The position numbers were made by a program, and so were the translations under genes. From Verrucomicrobiales bacterium (lineage in GTDB: Bacteria > Verrucomicrobiota > Verrucomicrobiia > Verrucomicrobiales > DEV007): 64,000 nucleotides of DNA. Under the pieces are notes generated by a model that searched no databases, had not been told where the DNA came from, and saw only the letters and a program-made list of their open reading frames with translations. This document shows, piece by piece, positions 26,985 through 35,166 of the stretch (positions within the stretch are counted from its first letter, which is position 1; every line of letters begins with the position of its first letter). The stretch is from contig PAAG01000059.1 of assembly GCA_002698785.1 (NCBI GenBank), positions 620,001 through 684,000 on the forward strand, given 5' to 3'.

Positions 26985-27557
26985 TCAACCGCGCTTGTAG
27001 TCAAGGCGAACGAGTTCGATCCACTCGCTTCCGCTTTGCATAAATACCGAATACCGGAAGCCTCCGTTGGGATTAAACAGAATCTCTGCACGCCCTTCCA
27101 CTCTCTTCCCGGATCTAAGATCTGTTTGTTCAATTTGGAACACAATCCCCTCACCCCCGCTTGCAAGTTTTCCTGACAAAGATGCAATCCCAGTGTTTGC
27201 ACTATCGCACCAGATCCCGACATACTCATTTTGGAGCTTGTCATAACCGAGGATCCCCAGACCATGCAGAACGAGGTCTACTTTGCTACAATTGAAATCC
27301 TGCTGAAGAAATCGCTTACCCAAAATCCAGTTCAGTTTTGCTGTTCCACTAACCATTTCAGGATTCGCATCTTTCGTTATCCTGACAAAGCCCCTCACTT
27401 TCCAGCGCCCTTCCAATTGATCAAGGATACGATGCCCGTCGCCAGGGCTGCCAGCACTTCTCAATTCATCTATCTGATTTTTCCTTTCGTTTTGTGCTGA
27501 ACAAAAGAATGCAGCAAATAACGACAACGTGAGCATCAACAGAATTTTTCTTTTCAT
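26985..27557 (-). CDS. Secreted DUF1579-like protein
   Basis: 190 residues; the ATG at 27557 gives the signal peptide MKRKILLMLTLSLFAAFFCSA, while the ORF start at 27737 runs through the neighbouring gene. The mature part reads like the DUF1579 beta-barrel family: LDQLEGRWKVRGFVR, LNWILGKRFLQQDF, LGILGYDKLQNEYVGIWCDS and a C-terminal SEWIELVRLDY. Function of the family is not established. It lies 25 bases upstream of the channel gene and 35 bases downstream of the prenyl synthase gene, so it is probably in the same operon. Confidence 0.7.
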   Translation of the reverse strand: MKRKILLMLTLSLFAAFFCSAQNERKNQIDELRSAGSPGDGHRILDQLEGRWKVRGFVRITKDANPEMVSGTAKLNWILGKRFLQQDFNCSKVDLVLHGLGILGYDKLQNEYVGIWCDSANTGIASLSGKLASGGEGIVFQIEQTDLRSGKRVEGRAEILFNPNGGFRYSVFMQSGSEWIELVRLDYKRG

Positions 27558-27592
27558 ACTTAGATTATTTTGAAGCCTGGGTGAATCCGGTT

Positions 27593-28579
27593 TTATTCGG
27601 GCAATTTCACATGCTCGATCAGTTGTAAGATGCGATTCGAGTTCGAATTGAATCCTGCTAACTTGGAAACTGCAGACTCGCGAAGTCGACGAACCGCTTC
27701 TCTCGCTTCCGCTTCTGACAGGACGTTGCCCACACACTGCTTCTCTCCGTCCATACCCGTTGGCTTTCCCAATGCATCCGGATCACCAAAGCGATCCGCC
27801 AAATCGTCAGCGATTTGATAAGCGATCCCTAACCTGATTCCGGCTTTGTAAAAGGCGTTGATTTGAAGTTCATTCGCTCCACATGCAATGGCCGCTCCCT
27901 CTGCGGCGAAACCAAACAACTCTCCGGTTTTGCAGCGCGCCACTTCGAGCGCTTGTTTTTTAGAGACAGTCCCCCCGGTCAACTGAGTCAGATCATGTTC
28001 CTGCCCCAACAGCATCCGATTCGCGACTCTCGCACTCGCTAAGGCGGACGAGATACAGTTCTCCGGCTTTGCCAGCCGATTTTTCAATAGCACTTCATAA
28101 GCGAGGTTGATCATGAAAACCGCCGCCATGTCAACAGATGCTCGAGAATAAACCAAATGAGCACATGGCCGACCTCGCCGCGTTGCTGCGTCATCCATCG
28201 ACGGTAAATCATCCAATAAAAGCGATGCTGCGTGAGCCAATTCCACCGCACACGCAACAGGAACAGCGGCACCCGTATTTCCAAAAATCTCTGCAGTCGC
28301 AAGAGCAACCAGCCCACGCCAACGCTTCCCTCCAGACATACAAGAGTATGTGGCAACCTCGCGAGTCTCAGATTCCGGGAGTGACGAGAATGTAGATAAC
28401 AACGAATTATCGATCACTCCACGCGAAGCTTCCATCCAGGAAAGAAACTCTGATTCTTCCCTGATTGAGGTGTCAGAGGCGGCGGCATTTCCAGAGACAG
28501 ACACGACATAGCAATCGTTTCTTACAAACTTGTCATGCGCAAGAAACTTTAAAGCCAATTCAATCGCAACTTCACCCAT
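27593..28579 (-). CDS. Polyprenyl diphosphate synthase (farnesyl/geranylgeranyl type)
   Basis: 328 residues. The first Asp-rich motif is LLLDDLPSMDDAATRRGRP (DDxxSMDD form typical of short-chain FPP/GGPP synthases), and the second is YQIADDLADRFGD. The GGKRWRGLVALATAE segment binds isopentenyl diphosphate. It condenses IPP with allylic diphosphates to make C15/C20 prenyl diphosphates in the cytosol. The N-terminal 40 residues or so are extra relative to the usual length and could reflect an upstream start. The ATG at 28579 shares one base with the stop of the VWA gene (TAATG), indicating coupling. Confidence 0.88.
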   Translation of the reverse strand: MGEVAIELALKFLAHDKFVRNDCYVVSVSGNAAASDTSIREESEFLSWMEASRGVIDNSLLSTFSSLPESETREVATYSCMSGGKRWRGLVALATAEIFGNTGAAVPVACAVELAHAASLLLDDLPSMDDAATRRGRPCAHLVYSRASVDMAAVFMINLAYEVLLKNRLAKPENCISSALASARVANRMLLGQEHDLTQLTGGTVSKKQALEVARCKTGELFGFAAEGAAIACGANELQINAFYKAGIRLGIAYQIADDLADRFGDPDALGKPTGMDGEKQCVGNVLSEAEAREAVRRLRESAVSKLAGFNSNSNRILQLIEHVKLPE

Positions 28580-30369
28580 TAGCTCGAAGTGACATTCTGC
28601 AAAGCGGCTAATCCGCGCAGAAGCTTCAACTTTCCATGGTTCCGAGAGGTCAATCGACGGAAGTGCCTTTCCTGCTGATCGATCGTTTCTCCTTCGCCCA
28701 GAAAAATAACCATGTTCAAAGAAGGATCGTCGAAGCCCTCTTCTTTGTATTCCAGTTTCACAAGATCCTTGATGTGATCCTCTATATCATCCGGAGTTAC
28801 GGGAGGCAAATTGGGCATTCCTGAGGCAGGAGTTCCTCCAGTTCGCCTCGGTGGAGAAACTCCCGTCCGCTGTTGAACAAGACGGTTAAAATTCACAACC
28901 ACTTTGGGCTTCATCCCCTTGTTCCTACGTGCATCGTTTTCCTTCCGCAACCATTCCCTGGTTTTCGCCACAGCATTGTTCCACGCCTTTTGTGCTGCCG
29001 GATTGACTGTTCCGGGAGTTCCTGGCTTTGGAGGATTCTTTTTCATTTCCTCCAGCATCTTTGGAGTGGGAGTTCTCTGAATTCGCTCGTAGCCACTGGC
29101 AATACAAAATATTGAACTCGCATTCCACTCCATCGCCTTCTGAATCGCTTTCGTATAATGAGCCACATCGACAGCCTGGATAGCAAGCTCTTCACGATCT
29201 GTGACAGAGAGTGATGTTCCGTATCGATCTCGCAGGCCCAACTCATCATACGTTCGGTTCAAGGGGTCGAGCCACTCGATCGCTAGACGAAGATTCGAAG
29301 GCAGACCGGGAACCAGCTCTTCTCGAAATGAAACGAGTCTTTTTCCCTGATACAGTAAGATATTAAATTGAGTACCTCGATTGAGATTGGCGAGCATGAT
29401 GCCGACTTCATCCTTCACTTTGTCGTACGCATCCATGCCGCCCTTTTCATCCACCAACATCTGAGGAGTCGCATCGATGATGAAAACAATCGTTTTCCCT
29501 TTCCCGGAAATTCCAAAGAAATTGATACTGGATTCTTCCGTGAACTTCGTTGAAAAACTGTCCCCATTTCCCAAAGGCTGAATTCCGGCCATCAGCGAAG
29601 GATCAAACATGTTGGTCTGTCGATCGACTTCCGGAATATCGAAACTCGAAGAGGACAGCGAACTGATGATATCGACTGCCTGCGTGGATGCTGCCGCCGG
29701 GGTGATTTCAATATCGGGCTTTGTTATCCGAGGAGTAATTAATTCTGCCTCGCGTTCATGAGTGACCGAGACGACCAACTGCGGCGGCTCTTGTCTGGGA
29801 AGATGAATTGCAACAAGAGAGACGAGAAATAGAACAATTACATGTGCCAGTAGAGCCAAAGCCACTGCGGAGAGTCGATCAGTAGACGAAGAGCATCTTT
29901 GCGCAGGAGGGATCCATTCGGAATCGACAAGCACAAGCTCTCCATCGTAGTCATCCCATTTACTCTTCATCGAACCTCGTTCCACCGAAGGTGCTGGCGA
30001 ATTGATTTTCTCCCATTCGGTCTCTGCGAGAGCAGCACCGCCTCCTCGTTCCCGAGTCAGCCTTTCAGGCTCAGGAGGCACGACCTCAATCACTCTGCCC
30101 TGGCGAGAATCAACAGAAGTCGAATTGTTTTTGTCCCTCTCATTGAGGTCATCAATGGATGCACCCTCGGATACACCTTGAGTGAGAAGGCGATGAAGAC
30201 GCACCTTAATGTCAGGAGGCGTCGGATCGTCGGAAGGATCTTCCCGCACGAGTTGTTTCGCCTTTGATAGATCGCCAGCGCGAACCGCCTCTTCAATCGC
30301 AAGAATTCGAATGTCCCAATCCTCCGGGGACTTCTTCAGTTTCTCCGCAATCGACTCGGCTGGGTTCAT
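28579..30369 (-). CDS. Membrane-anchored VWA-domain protein with degenerate MIDAS
   Basis: 596 residues. The cytosolic N-terminal 100 residues are helical (EEAVRAGDLSKAKQLVRED, TPR-like). One membrane helix follows (LSAVALALLAHVIVLFLVSLVAIHL, about 170-195). The extracytoplasmic part carries a von Willebrand A-like domain: TIVFIIDATPQMLVDEKGG, FNILLYQGKRLVSF and a repeated proline-rich segment. The MIDAS DxSxS is replaced by DATPQ, so metal binding is probably altered. Homologues with this architecture are found in Verrucomicrobiota/Planctomycetota with unknown roles. It is the first gene of the operon with prenyl synthase, and an inverted repeat lies just upstream of its ATG. Confidence 0.72.
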   Translation of the reverse strand: MNPAESIAEKLKKSPEDWDIRILAIEEAVRAGDLSKAKQLVREDPSDDPTPPDIKVRLHRLLTQGVSEGASIDDLNERDKNNSTSVDSRQGRVIEVVPPEPERLTRERGGGAALAETEWEKINSPAPSVERGSMKSKWDDYDGELVLVDSEWIPPAQRCSSSTDRLSAVALALLAHVIVLFLVSLVAIHLPRQEPPQLVVSVTHEREAELITPRITKPDIEITPAAASTQAVDIISSLSSSSFDIPEVDRQTNMFDPSLMAGIQPLGNGDSFSTKFTEESSINFFGISGKGKTIVFIIDATPQMLVDEKGGMDAYDKVKDEVGIMLANLNRGTQFNILLYQGKRLVSFREELVPGLPSNLRLAIEWLDPLNRTYDELGLRDRYGTSLSVTDREELAIQAVDVAHYTKAIQKAMEWNASSIFCIASGYERIQRTPTPKMLEEMKKNPPKPGTPGTVNPAAQKAWNNAVAKTREWLRKENDARRNKGMKPKVVVNFNRLVQQRTGVSPPRRTGGTPASGMPNLPPVTPDDIEDHIKDLVKLEYKEEGFDDPSLNMVIFLGEGETIDQQERHFRRLTSRNHGKLKLLRGLAALQNVTSS

Positions 30370-30378
30370 TTCATTCCC

Positions 30379-30406
30379 AAATTAGTGCAGAAATAGTGCA
30401 CAATTT
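30379..30406 (-). promoter_or_regulatory. Imperfect inverted repeat upstream of the VWA gene
   Basis: Arms AAATTaGTGCA (30379-30389) and TGCACAATTT (30397-30406) pair except for one bulged base, with a seven-base loop, ten bases from the VWA ATG (30369). It could be an operator or leader hairpin. Confidence 0.35.
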
Positions 30407-30498
30407 CTCCGTCTCTGTCTATTGCGATAGAGAGCCAGAAAAGTGACTTCGAGGACGGCTATTTTCGAAATTCGGCGGAGGATTCTCAGGAAGCCTTT

Positions 30499-32112
30499 TT
30501 ACTTCTTCTTGCGCGCCGCTTCGAACTCGTCCGGGGTAAGGACATTAACCTTGTCAGCCCACGTCTCCCATTTGGACTTCAGCTCTTCTGCTCGTGTCGC
30601 CTCAGACTCGATGAGATCTTTTAACTCAGTCCTATCCTCAGAAATGTGATAGAGCTCCCACGGTTTCCGTGCCTGAGCGACGAGCTTCCAATCACCTTCA
30701 CGGATCGCGCGATTTCCTTCATGCTCCCAGTAGAGAGTCCTGGATGAAGTCGTGTTCTCGTGAAAGGTCGGAACAAGGCTGATTCCTTCCATCGGCTGAA
30801 TTGAATTTCCTTTATACTCTTCCGGATATTCCGCCCCTGACAGTTCAACAAAAGTCGGCATCAAATCGATGAGGTGAGCAACCTGGGTCCGCAACCCGCC
30901 CTTTTCTTCAATACCTTTCGGCCAGTGTGCGATGAACGGCGAACTAGTAGCGCCCTCGTGGCTCTCCCGTTTGTACTGCCGGAATGGAACATTGCTGAGA
31001 TTTGCCCATCCTTGCCCATAGCTGCTCGTCCAGCCTCCCACGCGAGACCAGTCATCGTAATTTTCAACCGTATTCCTCTCGCCCTTGATTCCAAACATTC
31101 CTGTCTCTTTTGTTCCTCCGTTGTCAGAAAGAAAAAGAATCAGCGTATTCTCCAGCTCACCCATTTCTTCTAAATGGTCGACGACCCGCCCAATGTTCTG
31201 GTCGAGCCGGTCCACGATTGCTGCGTAAAGGGCCATCTTGAAATCCATATCGTCCCTTTGCTCATCACTCAGAGAGTCCCACGGAGTGGAGTCGGCAGGA
31301 GATAGAACCGCTTTTTCGTCCACAATTCCCAGTTCGAGAAGTTTCTGGTATCGATTCTTCCGGAATTGCTGCCAGCCATTCTTATATTTCCCCCGATACT
31401 TGGCGAGGTCCTCTGGCTTAGCGTGCAGAGGAAAATGGGGTGCGTTGTAGGCAAGATAAAGAAAGAAGGGTTCGTCATCCTGCTTTCTTACTTTGTCGAT
31501 GAAGTGTAGCGCGTAATCGGTGAAGACATCGGTGGTGTACCATTCTTCTTCCGGCTTCAAATGATTGACGGGAGTCTCGGTCACCGGAAGAACCAATTCT
31601 TCACCAAGGTAGATTTCTGTCTTCGGGACGATTGTGTAATAGCTGTCGATGTAACCTCTTGTTCCGTAGAACTCCTGGAACCCGCGAGCCGTAGGACAAC
31701 CCTCGTCCTTCCAACCAAGGTGCCATTTGCCTGTCATGATAGTGTGGTAACCAGCCGAACCGAGAACTTCAGCAAGAGTAACGGCATTGAAACTGATCCG
31801 ATCACGATAACCCGGCACCTTCAAGTCTCCCGCCATATGACCGATATCGGCCTGATGTGGATAGAGCCCTGTCAGGATCGATGCACGAGAAGGACAACAT
31901 CGGCCAGTGTTGTGGAATTGAGTGAATCGAAGACCATTTGAAGCAAGGCGGTCCAGATTTGGTGTTTCAATTTCTGAACCGAAACACCCTATATCCGAGT
32001 AGCCCATGTCGTCGGCGAAAAGAACAATGATGTTTGGTCGGGGTGCATCTTCAGCACAAATCCAGAAAGGCCCTACAACAGCGGCCAGAACAATGAGAAA
32101 ACCTCGTTTCAT
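30499..32112 (-). CDS. Secreted arylsulfatase
   Basis: 537 residues; the ATG at 32112 gives the signal peptide MKRGFLIVLAAVVGPFWICA, whereas the ORF start at 32217 is a shadow extension. Type I sulfatase motifs: metal site LFADDMGYSDIGCFGSEI, formylglycine site CCPSR (Cys72 is the residue to be oxidised), MTGKWHLGW and FLSDNGGTKETG. The closest group is S1_4-like arylsulfatases acting on sulfated polysaccharides or aryl esters. It needs formylglycine maturation by an enzyme not present in the window. It follows the secretin-like gene by 85 bases and may be in the transcript of the lipase maturation factor. Confidence 0.9.
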   Translation of the reverse strand: MKRGFLIVLAAVVGPFWICAEDAPRPNIIVLFADDMGYSDIGCFGSEIETPNLDRLASNGLRFTQFHNTGRCCPSRASILTGLYPHQADIGHMAGDLKVPGYRDRISFNAVTLAEVLGSAGYHTIMTGKWHLGWKDEGCPTARGFQEFYGTRGYIDSYYTIVPKTEIYLGEELVLPVTETPVNHLKPEEEWYTTDVFTDYALHFIDKVRKQDDEPFFLYLAYNAPHFPLHAKPEDLAKYRGKYKNGWQQFRKNRYQKLLELGIVDEKAVLSPADSTPWDSLSDEQRDDMDFKMALYAAIVDRLDQNIGRVVDHLEEMGELENTLILFLSDNGGTKETGMFGIKGERNTVENYDDWSRVGGWTSSYGQGWANLSNVPFRQYKRESHEGATSSPFIAHWPKGIEEKGGLRTQVAHLIDLMPTFVELSGAEYPEEYKGNSIQPMEGISLVPTFHENTTSSRTLYWEHEGNRAIREGDWKLVAQARKPWELYHISEDRTELKDLIESEATRAEELKSKWETWADKVNVLTPDEFEAARKKK

Positions 32113-32197
32113 TGAGTACGATAGTGACGACTCAAGGCAAATACGACAAGGCCTGCCTTTGGAGAATGCCGCGCGAAGTTTGGAGAAAGTGGACAAA

Positions 32198-32896
32198 CTA
32201 TTCGGCGCCGACAGCACCCATCAGGTCAGCGGTGAGAAAAGCGAGCCTCTTCCGGGCGGCTCCTTTTTCCCCGCCTGTTTCGCCTGTACCTTCTCCGTTC
32301 ACCTCCATAGCAGCAACGAGAGAGGTTGCCCCCGGTTTCAGGTTGAGCTTTTGAGTTATTTTCTTCATCTGAAAACGGACGATACTGACCTCACGTGACT
32401 CTCCGCTGTCACCCAGAGGCACAGTAATATTCTCCGTAACAGGGCTCCCCGTGTGATGCTCAAGGGCAAAGTTGATAAGTAGTGTTTCCCCATCTTCCGA
32501 AACCATCGGATCGACTTCGAAAATCGTTCCCACTTCTCGATTTCGAAACGTGGGAACAAGTCGTTTTACGTCCGGATTCCATTCGAAATCTTCGATCGCA
32601 GGAATCACCTCCACATCCTGAAACTTCGCCCTGGCGCCAATCGTTGCAGTCAGAGGTATACCAAGCACAAATTCCACCTCGCCCGAATCGACAAACTTCT
32701 TCATCTCTTTCACCGCCTGCGACTGGTCAGGGTTGATGGAAACCTGCTGTTGAATCTCTAGCGCCTTGATCGCGGGGAGCTCATATATTTCGACCAGGAT
32801 GCTAATTTGCTGATCTGAATCAGCTCCCGAAACTGACATTCCGGTAAAGAAGGCAAGAAGCGAAACAAGGGTAACAAAAGGAAACAGCCTGATCAT
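32198..32896 (-). CDS. Secreted protein resembling a secretin-type domain
   Basis: 232 residues from the ATG at 32896 (signal MIRLFPFVTLVSLLAFFTGMSVSG). The pattern SILVEIYELP (N-terminal), EVGTIFEVDPMVSEDGETL and the end KLNLKPGATSLVAAM resemble the beta-rich secretin/GspD-like fold found in short Verrucomicrobial/Planctomycetal proteins. The pore-forming region is missing, so it is unlikely to form a secretion channel. It lies between the arylsulfatase and the lipase-maturation-factor homologue (49 bases). Function unknown; the similarity is judged by eye. Confidence 0.55.
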   Translation of the reverse strand: MIRLFPFVTLVSLLAFFTGMSVSGADSDQQISILVEIYELPAIKALEIQQQVSINPDQSQAVKEMKKFVDSGEVEFVLGIPLTATIGARAKFQDVEVIPAIEDFEWNPDVKRLVPTFRNREVGTIFEVDPMVSEDGETLLINFALEHHTGSPVTENITVPLGDSGESREVSIVRFQMKKITQKLNLKPGATSLVAAMEVNGEGTGETGGEKGAARKRLAFLTADLMGAVGAE

Positions 32897-32945
32897 GGGG
32901 TCGACCGTAGCAAACGTCGCCACTCTTGTGAAGGGTATCTGTGGG

Positions 32946-34397
32946 CTATCTGGAGAGACTTTCTAAATCCACTGGTTCAAGATAGTCTCCAATCCACTTT
33001 CTATCCCAGGTCTTTCCCGATCCCATGGAAGCAAAAGTGTATCGGAAAAAGCGTGCCCGAATGTACTTCGGCGGCCTGTCAGGAAAAGGGTTCTCCTTGA
33101 TGAGCCGAAGCGTTGCCTCATCTCCTTGCAGCAACTTCTTCACAAACTCTATGAACCAATCTTCATACCCACGAACCGCGATGCCAGTCGCCGTCAATGG
33201 CACCCTCAGCGGTAGAAACCACATCAGCCAATCGAGACGCAGGTGGTAGGGTGCCACGATAGGAGGAATGCGAATCGGATTCCCTGGTTTTCCTTTAAAC
33301 TCGTAGGGAAGCCAATTTTCCTCGGTAGCCCTACGATTTTCCGCAGTGCCTTCAATGATAATCTCATATCGCTCTTTCGTTACACTACCAAAAGCACCGT
33401 AGGTGTTTACGATTCTCCACCGATTGAAACTCGAATTCATGAGTTGGCGTCGCGAACATAAATTCTTCACAACAGGGACACTCAGATACGCAGTCAGAAG
33501 AAAAACGGATATCACGATCACCTCCCAAGCTAGAGGCCGATCTCCCATCCCGGCAGGAATCATCGGCGCAATCCAACTGAACCACACATCAGGTAACGTA
33601 GAGAAAGCGAGAACAACCGTTAGCCAGTTCAGCCAGGAGTAATTCCCAAAAATGATGAGCAACATTTGATGGAATATGATCAGGCCTCCAGCAATTCCTG
33701 CTACCGGCTGGGGAAGAAACAGTCCGAACGGAACGATGATCTGAACAAAATGGCTGAATACTACCCCGCCTCGAAGCGCGACCTTTGGAATCAACAAATG
33801 AGCGAAACGGCTCAGAGGATTCGGCATTGGCTGGGTCTCGTGGTGATAATAAAGAGCTGTCCGGTCTTTCCACGTACCACCGGCTCGAATCTTGATTAAA
33901 CCTGCCCCCAACTCCACTCGGAACAACATCCAGCGTAACATCAAGATGGGAAGTATCGAAGGTTGAATCCACTCTGGGTCGAGAAATGCAGCGAAGAACC
34001 CAGCCTCTACAAGCATGGTTTCCCAACCGAAGCTGTAAAATCGCTGCCCCACATTGACGATGGATAGATACAAGAAAGCGAGAAACAACCAAACTGCTAC
34101 CGGAACACCTACAGGTGCTTTCGCCATGGCTCCGCAAAGAATCGCAATCGACACCAGGATTCCAATCCATGCGACGAGGGCAAAGAATCGCTCCGAATAT
34201 CGCCAGTGAAAGATTGAAGGGTGACTAGCAAAATTCGTCTTTCGAAGAAACTCAGGCACCGGCAATAGACCTCTCTCTCCCAACAGAGCCGGGAACTGAT
34301 TTCTCGCCACCACGAAGGCAAGGAGGTAGAGCGATGCCAACCCGCGCTCAAACAAGACGCGACCAAACCAAACATCGGACGCTGTCAGAAATTCCAT
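32946..34397 (-). CDS. Lipase maturation factor family membrane protein
   Basis: 483 residues from the ATG at 34397; upstream codons to 34532 are not coding-like. Multiple membrane helices (RGLASLYLLAFVVARNQFP, FFALVAWIGILVSIAILCG, FGLFLPQPVAGIAGGLII) precede a C-terminal soluble segment rich in Arg/Trp. Conserved family blocks ALLGERGLLPVPEFL, FYSFGWETMLVEAGFFAAFL and WMLFRVELGAGLIKIRAGG are visible. In animals LMF1 is needed for ER maturation of lipases; bacterial homologues are widespread in Verrucomicrobiota and their role is not established. It is divergent from the RraA gene. Confidence 0.85.
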   Translation of the reverse strand: MEFLTASDVWFGRVLFERGLASLYLLAFVVARNQFPALLGERGLLPVPEFLRKTNFASHPSIFHWRYSERFFALVAWIGILVSIAILCGAMAKAPVGVPVAVWLFLAFLYLSIVNVGQRFYSFGWETMLVEAGFFAAFLDPEWIQPSILPILMLRWMLFRVELGAGLIKIRAGGTWKDRTALYYHHETQPMPNPLSRFAHLLIPKVALRGGVVFSHFVQIIVPFGLFLPQPVAGIAGGLIIFHQMLLIIFGNYSWLNWLTVVLAFSTLPDVWFSWIAPMIPAGMGDRPLAWEVIVISVFLLTAYLSVPVVKNLCSRRQLMNSSFNRWRIVNTYGAFGSVTKERYEIIIEGTAENRRATEENWLPYEFKGKPGNPIRIPPIVAPYHLRLDWLMWFLPLRVPLTATGIAVRGYEDWFIEFVKKLLQGDEATLRLIKENPFPDRPPKYIRARFFRYTFASMGSGKTWDRKWIGDYLEPVDLESLSR

Positions 34398-34515
34398 CGT
34401 TCCCCTTCCAGTTGATCTACGACTTATTCTACCTCGCCAATGCAGTCCTGAAAACGCCACAAAACAGACTTTCTGAAACGATAGTTTTTCTTTTACACTC
34501 CCCAATAGCAGGAAA

Positions 34516-35166
34516 ATGGAAGAAGAAACCATCGAAGTTCTCCAAGGGCTCTACACAGCAGTCGTAGCCGATGTGCTGGACAGCCTCGGCTATCGCAATC
34601 AATGCCTGGGCCCATCCATTATGGCTCTGACTCCGAATCGAACAGTCTGCGGACAGGCATTCACCGCGCTTGCTGAACCCGTCTCCGAAATTCCAGAACA
34701 TCCTTACAAACTGGAAATGGCAGCCATCGACCACATGCAACCGGGGGACGTGTTTGTCGTCGATGCAGGATATGACCGAAACTCAGCCTTCTGGGGAGAG
34801 CTACTTTCCACAGCCTGCCTCGCAAAAGGGGTACGCGGCATCGTGATGAGCGGTTGCACACGAGACCTCTGGGCTCTTGAGAAAATGAATTTTCCCGTAT
34901 TCGGAATTGGAAAAACTCCAGCCGACAGCAAGGGAAGAATAGACGTCACCCGTTTGTGCGAACCTGTCATGATCGACGGAGTGATGATCGCTACTGGGGA
35001 CTACATCCTCGGTGATGCAGATGGAGTCGTTGCTATTCCAAAAGCGGCAGCAGAAGATGTGCTCAGACTCGCCGCCGAGAAAATGAGTGGCGAAAACACT
35101 GTCAGAGATGAATTGGCTGCGGGAGCCTCGGTCCAGGAAGTCTTTGCGAAGCACGGAATCCTCTGA
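34516..35166 (+). CDS. RraA family protein (aldolase/decarboxylase-like)
   Basis: 216 residues. The family core VVADVLDSLGYRNQCLG, DVFVVDAGYDRNSAFWGELL, VRGIVMSGCTRDLWAL and GDYILGDADGVVAIPK match the RraA/HMG aldolase fold, in which a divalent metal is bound by Asp/Glu near the GCTRD motif. Family members are either regulators of RNase E or 4-hydroxy-4-methyl-2-oxoglutarate/oxaloacetate lyases; catalytic residues Arg and Asp of the enzymes are present. AGGA lies just before the ATG. The stop overlaps the start of the MlrC-type gene (TGATG), so they are translationally linked. Confidence 0.87.
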   Translation: MEEETIEVLQGLYTAVVADVLDSLGYRNQCLGPSIMALTPNRTVCGQAFTALAEPVSEIPEHPYKLEMAAIDHMQPGDVFVVDAGYDRNSAFWGELLSTACLAKGVRGIVMSGCTRDLWALEKMNFPVFGIGKTPADSKGRIDVTRLCEPVMIDGVMIATGDYILGDADGVVAIPKAAAEDVLRLAAEKMSGENTVRDELAAGASVQEVFAKHGIL

